A DNA stretch of 64,000 nt, taken from Desulfopila sp. IMCC35008. Lineage in GTDB: Bacteria > Desulfobacterota > Desulfobulbia > Desulfobulbales > Desulfocapsaceae. Below, piece after piece: positions 27,618-36,762 of this stretch; position 1 is the stretch's first letter, and each line of letters starts with the position of its first letter. The stretch is taken from the NCBI RefSeq assembly GCF_010646885.2, contig NZ_CP050700.1, positions 1,090,001-1,154,000 on the forward strand. Reading direction: 5' to 3'. The notes below the pieces were generated by a model. The model ran no database searches, had not been told where the DNA came from, and saw only the letters and a list, made by a program, of their open reading frames with translations. The position numbers and the translations under genes were made by a program.

Positions 27618-29146
27618 GCAGATATGAGAAGTCAATAGTGGCAGCAGGTCACGAAGAGGTCTGCCGGGCTGCGGGTACGATCCTTGCCGAGGGAGGCAAC
27701 GCCTTTGACGCAGTGGTTGCTGCGGGTTTTGCGTCAGCGGTAGTGGAACCGGCACTCACAAGTCTGGGGGGCGGTGGTCTGATGGTGGGGTACAACGCTC
27801 AGAAGGGGCAGGAACTATACTATGATTTTTTTGTCGATACACCGGGCAGGGGTGGAATCAGGAACAATGAGCCCCCTGATTTTTTTCCTGTTACCGTTAA
27901 TTTTTCCGGAACATCACAAGACTTCAATGTGGGCCTCGGCTCAGTTGCTGTTCCCGGCACCCTGAAAGGATTGCTGCATATTCATAACAAACTTGGTCGG
28001 ATTGGTTTGAAGGAGGTTATCAGGCCTGCCAGGGAGTTGGCGGCAGACCATGTCCTGAATCAGCAGCAGGCACATTTTTTGAGGTTGCTCTACCCTATCA
28101 TGACGATAAGCGAAGTGGGGAAAAAGTTATATGAACCGGGAGGCAGCTACCTGCAAAGCGGGGATAGACTTTGTAATCCCGAATTAGCAGGTTATCTTGA
28201 TCAAATCGCGATCGAGGGTGACGAAAGTTTTTACCGGGGTGAGATCGCCTCGGCAATAGTCTCGGAGATGGCCGGGCAAAGCGGCTTGTTGACCATGGAA
28301 GATATGGCCGGGTATAGGGTGCACGAAGCAAAACCACTCAGGATACCGTATCGCGGTTACACCTTCCTGACACCGTCGGAACCATCCATGGGAGGAACAT
28401 TGATCGGTTTATCCCTCTCGCTTCTCGCTGCTTCTGGTGACATACCAAAAGACTCCTGGGGGTCCTCCGATCATTTGCTGCGCACTGTACGGTTGATGCA
28501 GGATGTGGAACGGAAAAGGGCGTTGGGAATTACTAATCCTGGCGCGTTGCGGAAATATCTGGCTAACAGGACTGTGGGAGAGCAGACAGCTGATGGTCGG
28601 CTTTTCTCCAGGGGGACAACCCACGTGTCCATAGCTGATTGTGAAGGGAACTGTGCATCGATGACCTGTTCAAACGGTGAGGGGTCCGGGTATTTTGCGC
28701 CGGGAACCGGCATCATGCTCAACAATATGATGGGAGAAGATGATCTCCATCCGGAAGGGTTTCATTCCAGCCCTCCCGGACAACGGGTTGGTTCCATGAT
28801 GTCTCCTTCCCTTTTGTTGCGCGACGATAAAGTACAGCTCGTAATCGGCAGTGGTGGATCAAAACGAATCCGTACCGCGATCAGCCAGGTAATAAGCCAG
28901 GTTGTGGATTTCGGGAGAGACCTTGACGAGGCAGTTGCTGCTCCCAGACTTTACTGGGATGAGGACCGTCTTCAGGTTGAACCCGGTTTTCCGAGATCTG
29001 TGACCGATATCCTGCAGGAGAGAGTGAAAACTGTTATCTGGGAACAGAAAGATGTTTATTTCGGTGGAGTCCATGCTGTCATTCCAGGGGAAAGCGGTGC
29101 AGGAGACCCGCGTCGGGGAGGGACGGTCGTGGAGATTTCTCAATAA
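27614..29146 (+). CDS. ggt: Gamma-glutamyltransferase
   Basis: This is an N-terminal nucleophile hydrolase that cleaves gamma-glutamyl compounds or transfers the glutamyl group. The 510-residue precursor contains the autoprocessing/nucleophile site RGTTHVSIADCEGNCASMT (Thr335), GSGYFAPGTGIMLNNMM and SMMSPSLLL, all diagnostic. No clear signal peptide is visible at MSRYEKSIVAAGHEE, so it may be cytoplasmic, unlike the periplasmic E. coli enzyme. It is coupled to the upstream GCS2-type ligase. Confidence 0.93.
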   Translation: MSRYEKSIVAAGHEEVCRAAGTILAEGGNAFDAVVAAGFASAVVEPALTSLGGGGLMVGYNAQKGQELYYDFFVDTPGRGGIRNNEPPDFFPVTVNFSGTSQDFNVGLGSVAVPGTLKGLLHIHNKLGRIGLKEVIRPARELAADHVLNQQQAHFLRLLYPIMTISEVGKKLYEPGGSYLQSGDRLCNPELAGYLDQIAIEGDESFYRGEIASAIVSEMAGQSGLLTMEDMAGYRVHEAKPLRIPYRGYTFLTPSEPSMGGTLIGLSLSLLAASGDIPKDSWGSSDHLLRTVRLMQDVERKRALGITNPGALRKYLANRTVGEQTADGRLFSRGTTHVSIADCEGNCASMTCSNGEGSGYFAPGTGIMLNNMMGEDDLHPEGFHSSPPGQRVGSMMSPSLLLRDDKVQLVIGSGGSKRIRTAISQVISQVVDFGRDLDEAVAAPRLYWDEDRLQVEPGFPRSVTDILQERVKTVIWEQKDVYFGGVHAVIPGESGAGDPRRGGTVVEISQ

Positions 29147-29373
29147 AAATGCCCAGTTTTTGAGCACAGCCCATTTTTCCGGGAATAGGTACGCCCGCTT
29201 CTTCATCATATAATCAGAACTGAAATAGGTATCCTGTGAATGGTGCTGTTCGTAGCATCTTAACCTCTATTTCTCATGAGCATTGTGTCAATTCAGGATT
29301 TCATTAGATCTTGCAGTTAGTTAAAGCAATATCTGTACATGAAAGACTTCACCCAATGCTCACTACGGACTGA

Positions 29374-29390
29374 TGAGAAATTCGGATTAG
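29374..29390 (+). repeat. isolated end box of the ATCAGCCCGAATT-type element
   Basis: TGAGAAATTCGGATTAG matches the right-end box at 6187-6203. A possible inverted partner is TATTTCTCATGAGC at 29265-29278. The rest of the 275-bp gap before the sigma factor shows nothing else I can name. Confidence 0.35.
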
Positions 29391-29421
29391 GGATACTGAC
29401 ATCCGGTAATCGGAGAACGTG

Positions 29422-30003
29422 ATGGGTATTTTACGACGTGTAGATAAAAAAAAGTTCAAGGAACTCACCTATCCTCATATGGAGTTTCTGTACAATATGG
29501 GTATGAAATATACATCCCGCTCCTATGATGCCGAAGATCTGGTCCAGGAAACGATGTATACCGCTTACCGGAAATTTCACCAGTTGCGGGATACAGGTAA
29601 ATGCCGGGCCTGGCTGTTTTCAATCCTGCGCAGCCATTTTTTGAGGGAACACCGGAAATATATCAAAAGGCCGCTACTGGACGACGGTTCCGGGTACCTT
29701 AAAAATATTCCGGACACGGCAGGCGTTGATTTTGTTGAACAGTTAGACAATAAGATGGATAAGGCACGGGTGGAGAAAGGACTGGCCGGGTTAGACGAAA
29801 AGTTCCGGACGATTGTTGTGCTTTATTATATGGAAGAAATGACGTATCAGGAGATCGCCGATTTTCTTGATATACCCATCGGGACAGTCATGTCCCGTTT
29901 AGCTCGTGGAAAGAAACATCTCAAATCCAGTCTGGTGAAAAGTGCTTTCGGTACCGGGAAAAAAGGTGCAGATATTATCTACCTCACCGGTTTGTTCGTT
30001 TAG
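29422..30003 (+). CDS. ECF-type RNA polymerase sigma factor
   Basis: This 193-residue sigma70-family protein has region 2 (YNMGMKYTSRSYDAEDLVQETMYTAYRKFHQLRDTGKCRAWLF) and region 4 (LDEKFRTIVVLYYMEEMTYQEIADFLDIPIGTVMSRLARGKKHL). Regions 1 and 3 are missing, as in ECF factors. CGGAG lies before the ATG. The next gene encodes a zinc-motif anti-sigma, giving a standard ECF pair. No convincing ECF promoter (GGAAC...GTC) was found upstream, so autoregulation is unproven. Confidence 0.94.
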   Translation: MGILRRVDKKKFKELTYPHMEFLYNMGMKYTSRSYDAEDLVQETMYTAYRKFHQLRDTGKCRAWLFSILRSHFLREHRKYIKRPLLDDGSGYLKNIPDTAGVDFVEQLDNKMDKARVEKGLAGLDEKFRTIVVLYYMEEMTYQEIADFLDIPIGTVMSRLARGKKHLKSSLVKSAFGTGKKGADIIYLTGLFV

Positions 30004-30016
30004 AAGGGAGGTCCAC

Positions 30017-30694
30017 ATGAAATGTGAATCATTTATCTCATGGTTAGAAAACCGGGATATACATGATGTATCTGAAGCAGATCGCGCCCGCATCCATGCC
30101 GAGTCCTGCAGAAAGTGCAGCAAACTCATGTTGCAGGATGAAGCTCTGGATCGTTGTATCCGAGAGGCTATGGCAGGAGAGTCAATACCGGATGGCTTGA
30201 TGCAGCGCATTGATATGAGTCTGGACCGATCTCGTGCGCGAAAAGGTGTCACCGGTTTTATCGGGGCCGTAGTCGCTCTCTGCTTCGTTTTTGGTGTGGC
30301 GATGGTCTTAAATCAGCGACCTGATTTTATAACCATGGATCAACTCGCAGCCTCCGTTCTAGCGGGACATCTCAATCACGGGGCATTGGACATTTACGAT
30401 CCTGTTGACGATCCCGCCGTATGGCTGACTGGAAATGTGGAACGAAAAGTCGGTTCTCCTGATCGGATTCCTGAAGGATTTACTGTGAAGGGTGCGCGGT
30501 TTTGCACGATTGAGGATTGCCGGGTAATTCACATGGTGTATGGCAAAGGCGACGAACTGGTATCTGTTTTTGTAGTAGATGAAAATGATGCCGGCTTCCA
30601 TATTGAGTTGGGAAAAACGTATACCCTGGGCATAGAAGAGAACCGGATAACTTTCTGGAAAAAGAACGGTAATGTCTATGCTGTGGTAAGTTGA
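30017..30694 (+). CDS. Zinc-binding anti-sigma factor, single-pass membrane
   Basis: The ATG at 30017 follows GAAGGGAGGT. The cytoplasmic N-terminus has an HxxxCxxC anti-sigma zinc motif (His27, Cys31, Cys34 in HAESCRKC), then one transmembrane segment (about 76-96) and an extracytoplasmic domain of about 125 residues rich in beta structure. It should hold the ECF factor inactive until a signal, possibly redox or envelope stress, releases it. The spacing of 13 bp from the sigma gene supports co-expression. Confidence 0.9.
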   Translation: MKCESFISWLENRDIHDVSEADRARIHAESCRKCSKLMLQDEALDRCIREAMAGESIPDGLMQRIDMSLDRSRARKGVTGFIGAVVALCFVFGVAMVLNQRPDFITMDQLAASVLAGHLNHGALDIYDPVDDPAVWLTGNVERKVGSPDRIPEGFTVKGARFCTIEDCRVIHMVYGKGDELVSVFVVDENDAGFHIELGKTYTLGIEENRITFWKKNGNVYAVVS

Positions 30695-31051
30695 GAAGAA
30701 AGGGGCGAAAGGCCATGATGCAGTCCGGACGATATTTCGATCACAAGAAAGTGTGCAAACATTTCCCACTTGCGCAGGTAACGGGAAAAATTTGCGCACA
30801 TGTTCAGTGCTGGTATGCAGGAAGAGACAGGAATAGTTTGTTATCGTGCTGAAGTTGCGTGATAGTGTAATTTATTTTTCGGTTGGCCTTGTTCTTGCTT
30901 TATTTGTAGATGAGAGAATTATTTCTCCTTTCCCCCCCTAAGCGCCCGGTGAGTGTATCACCAGGCGCTTTTTTTTTTGGTGAAGGGGCAAAGTATTGCG
31001 GATCCCACTACCTTTGACGGAACTTTACACGATATCAAGCATTAATTTGGC
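30695..31051. other. intergenic region, possible 3' UTR-derived or small RNA
   Basis: No protein gene is supported. The region ends in a strong terminator (30940-30978) more than 240 bp after the anti-sigma stop. Just before it lies a small hairpin (GAGAGAATTATTTCTC, 30912-30927) and a pyrimidine stretch with seven C (30932-30938). No clear promoter is visible. Confidence 0.4.
30940..30978 (+). terminator. Strong Rho-independent terminator
   Basis: Arms AAGCGCCCGGTGA (30940-30952) and TCACCAGGCGCTT (30958-30970), 13 bp with one mismatch and a 5-nt loop, are followed by an uninterrupted run of T to 30978. Confidence 0.93.
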
Positions 31052-33265
31052 TTAACCAAGATTGAGTATGGTGCCGACTTGATAAACGAGAGTTGCCAGC
31101 ATAAAGGCAAAAACGGTGTTGAAGACAATGGAAAAAGCTGCCCATTTCCATGAGGATTCCCTGGCAATACAGACCACGGTAACGAAGCAGGGAGCATAGA
31201 ACATTATAAAGACAAGGGCTGCCACGGCGGCTACACGGTTCCAGTTTGGGTCGTGTTGCAACCGCTGGCTTAAGCTCTCTGTGGCCTCAACATCCACATT
31301 CCCCATGGAGTAGGCTGTACCAAGGGTTGAAACGATAACCTCTTTTGCAGCAAAGCCTCCAACCAGTGCTATGTTTGTTCGCCAGTCAAAACCGGCAAAA
31401 CGCGAGAAGCCCTCAAGAGTTGTCCCTATTCTGCCCGCAAACGAGTTCCTTAAGGTCGCTTCACTTTCAAGATTATCTATTCTGATAAGTTCTGTATAGG
31501 CTTGGCGGGATGTTGCCGGGAGTTTCTCAATGCCTGAACTCGCTTTAATTTCTTCAAGCTCGGGATGCGCGGCAAGAATAGTCTGCCTGTTTTGTTCGAA
31601 CCGGGCGGATTGCTGTTCCGGGAGTCCGGGGAAGGTCATCAAGGCCCAAAGTAAAATGGATATTCCCAGGATAACAGTTCCCGCCTTCTTAATGTACTGC
31701 CAGGTTCTCTCCCAGGTGTGAATGAGCAGGCCGCGCATGGTTGGGAAACGGTAAGGAGGGAGTTCCATAACAAAAGGTGTTGGCGCACCCCGGAGTACCG
31801 TTGAGCGAAGGATCTTGGCAGCGAGCAGGGCTACAACCCAGGCCAGCATGGTGAATATGAACATGTAACGAGCCTGATGCTCACTAAAAAAAGCACCAAT
31901 AAGGAGGGCCAATACAGGCAGCTTGGCCCCGCAGTTCATAAACGGGACGGTAAGCAGGGTGGCCATTCTCTCTTTCGGTGAGCGCAATGTGCGGGTTGCC
32001 ATAACGCCGGGAACTGCGCAGCCGCCGGCAATACCTCCGGAGACGATAAACGGCATGACTGACGAACCATGCAGGCCAAAAATGCGGAACAGCCTGTCCA
32101 TCATGTAGGCGACACGGGCAAGGTAGCCTGAGTCTTCGAGAATGGCGATACCAAAAAACATGAACATGATAAGTGGTACAAAACCGAGTACACCGCCTAC
32201 ACCATCAATGATCCCGGAAATAATCATTGATTTGAGCAGTCCATCAGGCATCGTTGATTCGACCAGGCCGCCTATCCATCCAAAAAATGATTCAAGCCAG
32301 GCAACGGGCGCCTCACTCCACGAGAAGGTGAATTGGTAAAGTCCCAGCAGGATAAGCAGCATAATGGCCGGCCCGATGAGCCTGTTGGTCAATACCTTGT
32401 CGATTTTGTCTGAGGTATAGAGTCTGTCGGCATCAAACTTGTGAGTGATAACCCCTTGTTTAACAATAGACTTAATAAAACCATAGCGATGATCGGCTAT
32501 GATGGCTTCCGGGTACACTTCCATGGTTTTCATGGTATGGTTGCTGACCCTTTCAACCATGGCCTCAAGTTTGTCGGCCATCCCGGGGTTGGTTGATCGT
32601 CCTTTCTCGACTATTTGTTCATCGTTTTCCAGGTATTTTATGGCGGTGTAGCGGGGAGGATAGTCTTCGGTCAGGAAATCGTTCTCGGCGGCCAGATCGA
32701 TGATGGTCATGATCGTATCGTTAATGTCTTCGCCGTATGAAATATCGCGGGGAGTCCATTCCCGGTTTTCCCCGGCAAGAGCTATGGTGGCATCAAGCAG
32801 TTCTTCCTGTCCCATACCTGACCGGGCAATAATAGGTACAACGGGCACGCCAAGAAGCTCGGACAGCCTGTCAGCCTTGATCTCTATCCCCCGGTCTTTG
32901 GCTACATCCATCATGTTCAGGGCGATTACAATGGGAACGCCCAGTTCCATGAACTGGCAGGTGAGATAAAGGTTTCGTTCCAGATTGGAGGCATCAACGA
33001 TATTAATAACGACCTGGGGCCTCTCGTTTACCAGATAATCTCTCGAAACGAGTTCCTCAGCAGTGTAGGCAGTCATCGAGTAAATGCCGGGAAGATCGGT
33101 GACAATTATTTTGTGGCCATTATGTGTGGCCTTTCCTTCCTTGTGGTCAACCGTAATTCCGGGGTAATTCCCTACGTGCTGGCGTGCACCTGTAATTTGG
33201 TTGAAAAGTGTTGTCTTACCGGCATTGGGGTTGCCGGCCAAGGCTACGGATAGTGAATCTTTCAT
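31052..33265 (-). CDS. feoB: Ferrous iron transporter FeoB
   Basis: This inner-membrane Fe(II) permease has an N-terminal G domain. The 737-residue product shows G1 GNPNAGKTT (about 11-19), G3 DLPGIYSM, G4 NMMD, then about 8-9 transmembrane helices with two Gate regions (FVSGGIAGGCAVPGVMATRTL and GGFAAKEVIVSTLGTAYSMGN). The Cys in GGCAVPG is the conserved Gate cysteine. It lies downstream of feoA (131-bp gap) on the minus strand. Confidence 0.97.
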   Translation of the reverse strand: MKDSLSVALAGNPNAGKTTLFNQITGARQHVGNYPGITVDHKEGKATHNGHKIIVTDLPGIYSMTAYTAEELVSRDYLVNERPQVVINIVDASNLERNLYLTCQFMELGVPIVIALNMMDVAKDRGIEIKADRLSELLGVPVVPIIARSGMGQEELLDATIALAGENREWTPRDISYGEDINDTIMTIIDLAAENDFLTEDYPPRYTAIKYLENDEQIVEKGRSTNPGMADKLEAMVERVSNHTMKTMEVYPEAIIADHRYGFIKSIVKQGVITHKFDADRLYTSDKIDKVLTNRLIGPAIMLLILLGLYQFTFSWSEAPVAWLESFFGWIGGLVESTMPDGLLKSMIISGIIDGVGGVLGFVPLIMFMFFGIAILEDSGYLARVAYMMDRLFRIFGLHGSSVMPFIVSGGIAGGCAVPGVMATRTLRSPKERMATLLTVPFMNCGAKLPVLALLIGAFFSEHQARYMFIFTMLAWVVALLAAKILRSTVLRGAPTPFVMELPPYRFPTMRGLLIHTWERTWQYIKKAGTVILGISILLWALMTFPGLPEQQSARFEQNRQTILAAHPELEEIKASSGIEKLPATSRQAYTELIRIDNLESEATLRNSFAGRIGTTLEGFSRFAGFDWRTNIALVGGFAAKEVIVSTLGTAYSMGNVDVEATESLSQRLQHDPNWNRVAAVAALVFIMFYAPCFVTVVCIARESSWKWAAFSIVFNTVFAFMLATLVYQVGTILNLG

Positions 33266-33396
33266 TGTGGTTTCAGAGAAGTTAATTAAAAGTCTAAAGC
33301 AGGCAAATCAAACCTGGAAATTATGTAAGCTGTAAAGCATCTGCATACTATTCTATCGAAGATAAAAACAGAAAATATTTTTTGAGGAGATCTGTT

Positions 33397-33648
33397 CTAC
33401 TTTTCGAGAATCTGAACAGAGATATAATCCGCCTCGTTATTTCTGAGGGTGAGGGTGGTGTGGAGAACCCGGAAGGCTACCGGGTCTTTGAGTGGAGCCC
33501 TGCCACAGACGGTAATTTGTGATCCGGTTATAATGCCCATGTCACGGATTCTTCTTCCCAGTTCTCCCCCGGCGCGGATGGCAGCGATAGTGCCGGTATG
33601 GTTTTCTTGCATCTCCCGCAGTTCGACAGTCTTTCTTTTTATGCTCAT
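33397..33648 (-). CDS. feoA: FeoA-family protein
   Basis: This 83-residue SH3-like FeoA protein has ELGRRIRDMGIITGSQITVCGRAPLKDPVAFRV and LRNNEADYISVQ. FeoA is a small cytoplasmic partner of FeoB. It overlaps the 3' end of the upstream Cys-rich membrane protein gene (ATGA-type) and is the FeoA closest to feoB. It resembles the FeoA at 34724-34966 more than the one at 33912-34217. Confidence 0.92.
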   Translation of the reverse strand: MSIKRKTVELREMQENHTGTIAAIRAGGELGRRIRDMGIITGSQITVCGRAPLKDPVAFRVLHTTLTLRNNEADYISVQILEK

Positions 33649-33818
33649 GATGATTGCTCCTTGCTGTCGCAGGAAGAGACTGAGCAGTCAGGGCAACTGC
33701 AGCTGCAGGAAATGGTTTTATTCGGATCAACTGCCGACTTGAATTGCCTGTAAAGTCTTCTGCCTACGAAGAAGGCGCAGAGGGCAATAATAATTGTGGA
33801 GATAATTGTCTGAAGCAT
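33645..33818 (-). CDS. FeoB-associated Cys-rich membrane protein
   Basis: I chose the ATG at 33818, giving 57 residues, over a TTG at 33851. One N-terminal transmembrane helix (MLQTIISTIIIALCAFFVGRR...) is followed by a short tail with clustered cysteines (ISCSCSCPDCSVSSCDS), as in the FeoB-associated Cys-rich family (PF12669). Its role is unclear; metal delivery or sensing at FeoB is suggested by context. It overlaps feoA by 4 bp. Confidence 0.82.
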   Translation of the reverse strand: MLQTIISTIIIALCAFFVGRRLYRQFKSAVDPNKTISCSCSCPDCSVSSCDSKEQSS

Positions 33819-33911
33819 ACTGTTTACGGTGCCATCTAAAATTAGAACCAACTAACTGTTGTTGCCAAAAAAAATCCGCGAACACGGAAAGTTTATAAAA
33901 AATACTATTTT

Positions 33912-34217
33912 TCAGCTGCCCTCGACCAGAATATTTTCGGTGATTGATTGGTCGAGACAGATGGTGCTGCCATTCACTTTCAGAATACACTGGCTGCCAT
34001 TTTCCTGGCAGACAAGCTCGGCTTCCGTCCCAGGATAAAGGCCGAGATCGGCCATCCTGGCGCATTGCCTTCTGTCGCCTTTTACCCGGTGGATTTTTAC
34101 CGGCCCATTATTATAATGCTTTGAGAGGGGGGAGATGCCATGATGGCAACGACGCTTCCCGAATCGTTTCCGTACCCTGTCAGCAAAACTGCAACATGTC
34201 TGGTTAAATTTTTTCAA
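33912..34217 (-). CDS. feoA: FeoA-family protein with Cys-containing N-terminus
   Basis: This 101-residue protein's C-terminal 70 residues form a FeoA SH3-like fold (VKIHRVKGDRRQCARMADLGLYPGTEAELV ... GSTICLDQSITENILVEG). The N-terminal 30 residues are basic and hold several cysteines (NQTCCSF, KRRCHHG), not usual for FeoA; the true start could lie further downstream. It is the first gene of the feo unit and has a good promoter at 34305-34333. Confidence 0.85.
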   Translation of the reverse strand: MKKFNQTCCSFADRVRKRFGKRRCHHGISPLSKHYNNGPVKIHRVKGDRRQCARMADLGLYPGTEAELVCQENGSQCILKVNGSTICLDQSITENILVEGS

Positions 34218-34294
34218 AGCCTTTCCTGCCCTTATTGTAAAAGTGTCTTCTTAGGTACACCAAACATGAAAGTGAGTCAATATCTTTTTCAAAC

Positions 34295-34313
34295 CATTGA
34301 AATAATATTAGTC
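34295..34313. promoter_or_regulatory. candidate Fur-like box
   Basis: The 19 bases match the Fur consensus at about 11 positions by eye and overlap the -10 of the feo promoter, the right position for iron repression. Iron control of feo is established in many bacteria; the site is only a candidate. Confidence 0.35.
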
Positions 34314-34333
34314 ACGTCTAATACTATGGTCAA
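34305..34333 (-). promoter_or_regulatory. Promoter of the feo unit
   Basis: On the minus strand, TTGACC (34333-34328), a 17-bp spacer and TAATAT (34310-34305) match sigma70 well. The start of the first feoA lies about 88 bp downstream of the -10. Confidence 0.6.
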
Positions 34334-34385
34334 TCAACGGTGAGGAAAGGGATGAAATATTAAAATGATTGTGGAGTATATGAAT

Positions 34386-34657
34386 ATCAGCTCGGATTTC
34401 TAATTAGTTCAGGCTGCACCGGAATAATAATTTTTAGCAGCAGACACAGCAAGCTCTGTCTACTGCTAAAAAAACTGCCGAAGAAGGTACCTCCCGGGAA
34501 GCACTCCAAGGACATTCGAAGTCTTCACGGATCTCATTCAGGGCACCTTGGATGAACATTGTGTATGATTTGGTAACAGACAACGTAGTATTAAATGCCA
34601 GGTAATGCCTGGATTAGAATCAAATCGAAACAATAATCATGGAAAATTCGGGCTGAG
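34386..34657. repeat. Dispersed element, copy B (about 270 bp) with inverted ends
   Basis: The left end ATCAGCTCGGATTTCT (34386-34401) and right end GGAAAATTCGGGCTGAG (34641-34657) are imperfect inverted repeats. Inside lies a long hairpin (34431-34472: outer arms TTTTTAGCAG and CTGCTAAAAA, inner GACA/TGTC and AGC/GCT). The right half (34548-34657) also appears in degraded form at 1339-1433. There is no coding capacity. Confidence 0.5.
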
Positions 34658-34670
34658 AGGAGTAATGGGC

Positions 34671-34714
34671 TGTGGCTTTAGCACGAATAGGGCAGGAAGG
34701 ACTCCTGCCCCACA
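34671..34714. repeat. REP-like palindromic unit
   Basis: Arms GGGCAGGA (34690-34697) and TCCTGCCC (34703-34710) form a perfect hairpin. It is flanked by TGTGG (34671-34675) and CCACA (34710-34714), and by a second small hairpin, GTGGCTTTAGCAC. The form resembles extragenic palindromes mobilised by REP-associated tyrosine transposases. It lies just downstream of the minus-strand feoA and could also act in termination. Confidence 0.5.
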
Positions 34715-34723
34715 ACAAATGGT

Positions 34724-34966
34724 CTACGTACTTTTAGGGGTTTCGACAATAATAAAATCCGCTTCGTTATTGCGCAGGGTCAAGGTACCGCCCATGACCC
34801 GAAGTGCAACCGGGTCATAGAGTGGGGCTCGACCCTGTATCGTTATGTCGGTACCAGGAACCAGACCCATTTCCCTGATTCTGCGGCCCAGTTCTCCTCC
34901 CACTTTAACGGCCTGGATGGTTCCCGATTGATTTTTCTTCATTTGACGCAGATTTATAAGCGCCAT
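34724..34966 (-). CDS. feoA: FeoA-family protein (third copy)
   Basis: This 80-residue FeoA has ELGRRIREMGLVPGTDITIQGRAPLYDPVALRVMGG and LRNNEADFIIVET. The ATG at 34966 follows GAGGTG. It is separated from the other feo genes by the repeat-rich gap and lies 59 bp downstream of glnS on the same strand, so it may be co-transcribed with glnS rather than with feoB. Confidence 0.9.
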   Translation of the reverse strand: MALINLRQMKKNQSGTIQAVKVGGELGRRIREMGLVPGTDITIQGRAPLYDPVALRVMGGTLTLRNNEADFIIVETPKST

Positions 34967-35025
34967 ACTACACCTCAATGCAAAATGTTAAGTCACTCCC
35001 TGTGTACCCCAGGGTGCCTGTGAAA

Positions 35026-36726
35026 TCAGCCATTTTTCTGTTTTTTTGCCCAGGAATCCCTCAGGGTGACCACCCTGTTAAATACAAGGTTGCCGGGGGA
35101 TGAATCCACCGGGTCCGGACTAAAGTAGCCAGTTCTCTCAAACTGTACCTGCCTTCCGGGTTCCAGATCTTTAAGGGATGGTTCAACCTTGGCATGTTCT
35201 ATGACCACTTTAGATTCCGGATTGAGGAACTGTTTAAAATCAGTATCCTTATCCGCATCCGGATGTTCAACGGTGAACAGCCTGTCGTAAAGGTGTATTT
35301 TGCAATCTATTGCTGAGTTTGCATCCACCCAGTGGATGGTGCCTTTGACTTTTCTGCCATCAGGTGCGGAGCCGCCTCTTGTCTCCGGGTCATAAGTGCA
35401 GTGAATAGCTGTAATTTCACCGCTTTCGTCTGTATCGTAAGAAACGCAGGTTACAAGGTACCCATAACGAAGACGGACTTCCCGGCCGGGCCCAAGACGG
35501 TGGAATTTCCTGGGAGGATCGATCATGAAATCGGACCGCTCGATGTAGAGTTCCCTGCTAAAGGGGAGTTCCCTGGTACCCATTTCGGGGTTTTGTGGGT
35601 GGTTTTGCCCTGTCATCATCTCCGTTTTATCTTCCGGATAGTTGTCGATGACCAACTTCAGCGGGTCGAGAACTCCCATTACTCGCGGTGCTTTGGGGTT
35701 AAGGTCGTCCCGGATTGCGTTTTCAAGTACGCCCATGTCGATCCAGCTTTCTCTTTTGCCGATACCGATGGTGTGGCAGAAGTTACGGATCGAGGCAGGC
35801 GTATATCCTCGCCTTCTGAGGCCGGAAATGGTGAGCATGCGTGGATCATCCCAGCCGTCCACATACTTTTCAGTTACAAGTTGCAGGAGTTTTCGTTTTG
35901 ACATGACCGTATAGGTCAGGTTGAGACGGGCAAACTCGATCTGCCGCGGATGACACGGAGTCTGCAACGTCTCCAACACCCAGTCATAAAGGGGGCGGTG
36001 GTCTTCAAACTCCAGAGTGCAGAGGGAGTGAGTGATATTCTCAATAGAATCGGAAAGACAGTGAGTGTAATCATACATCGGGTAGATGCACCATGTGTCA
36101 CCGGTGCGATGATGATCCGTCTTAAGTATCCTGTAAATAACAGGATCACGCATATTGAGGTTTGGAGACTCCATGTCAATTTTGGCTCTTAGAACATGGC
36201 TCCCCTCTTCAAACTCCCCTCTTTTCATACGCTCGAAAAGATCCAGGTTTTCCTCAACGGATCTGTTGCGATATGGGCTTTCTTTTCCAGGTTCAGTTAA
36301 AGTGCCGCGGTACTGGCGCATCTCTTCGGCGTTCAGCTCACATACATAGGCCTTGCCTAATTTGATAAGCTGGACGGCAAAGTCATAGAGTTTTTCAAAA
36401 TAATCGGAGGCGAAATACAGATGGTCCCCCCAATTGAAACCGAGCCACTGCACATCTTTCTTGATTGACTCCACGTATTCCGTTTCTTCCTTGCTTGGGT
36501 TTGTATCGTCAAACCTCAGGTGGCAAGTTGAATCGTTTTCCACGGAGATGCCAAAATTGAGACATATCGATTTTGCGTGACCAATATGCAGAAACCCGTT
36601 TGGCTCCGGTGGGAAACGGGTGATGGTCGTGCTATGTTTACCACTGGCAAGATCTTCCGCAACGATCTGTCTGATAAAATCGAGGGGTTTTTCTTCTTTT
36701 ACGTCTTTTGGTTCCATAGTTTTCAT
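35026..36726 (-). CDS. glnS: Glutaminyl-tRNA synthetase
   Basis: This class I synthetase charges tRNA-Gln directly. The 566-residue product has [23 protein letters not shown] (HIGH about 47-50), KMSKS-equivalent VMSKRKL, and a C-terminal anticodon-binding beta-barrel region ending in LRDSWAKK. I used the ATG at 36726; a TTG ten codons upstream is unlikely. GlnS is less common than the GatCAB route outside gammaproteobacteria. It follows gltX by 36 bp, and its tRNA substrate gene is in this window (41668-41743). Confidence 0.96.
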   Translation of the reverse strand: MKTMEPKDVKEEKPLDFIRQIVAEDLASGKHSTTITRFPPEPNGFLHIGHAKSICLNFGISVENDSTCHLRFDDTNPSKEETEYVESIKKDVQWLGFNWGDHLYFASDYFEKLYDFAVQLIKLGKAYVCELNAEEMRQYRGTLTEPGKESPYRNRSVEENLDLFERMKRGEFEEGSHVLRAKIDMESPNLNMRDPVIYRILKTDHHRTGDTWCIYPMYDYTHCLSDSIENITHSLCTLEFEDHRPLYDWVLETLQTPCHPRQIEFARLNLTYTVMSKRKLLQLVTEKYVDGWDDPRMLTISGLRRRGYTPASIRNFCHTIGIGKRESWIDMGVLENAIRDDLNPKAPRVMGVLDPLKLVIDNYPEDKTEMMTGQNHPQNPEMGTRELPFSRELYIERSDFMIDPPRKFHRLGPGREVRLRYGYLVTCVSYDTDESGEITAIHCTYDPETRGGSAPDGRKVKGTIHWVDANSAIDCKIHLYDRLFTVEHPDADKDTDFKQFLNPESKVVIEHAKVEPSLKDLEPGRQVQFERTGYFSPDPVDSSPGNLVFNRVVTLRDSWAKKQKNG

Positions 36727-36762
36727 TATAGATTGTTGAGGATAGTGGGTACCCAAAAATGA

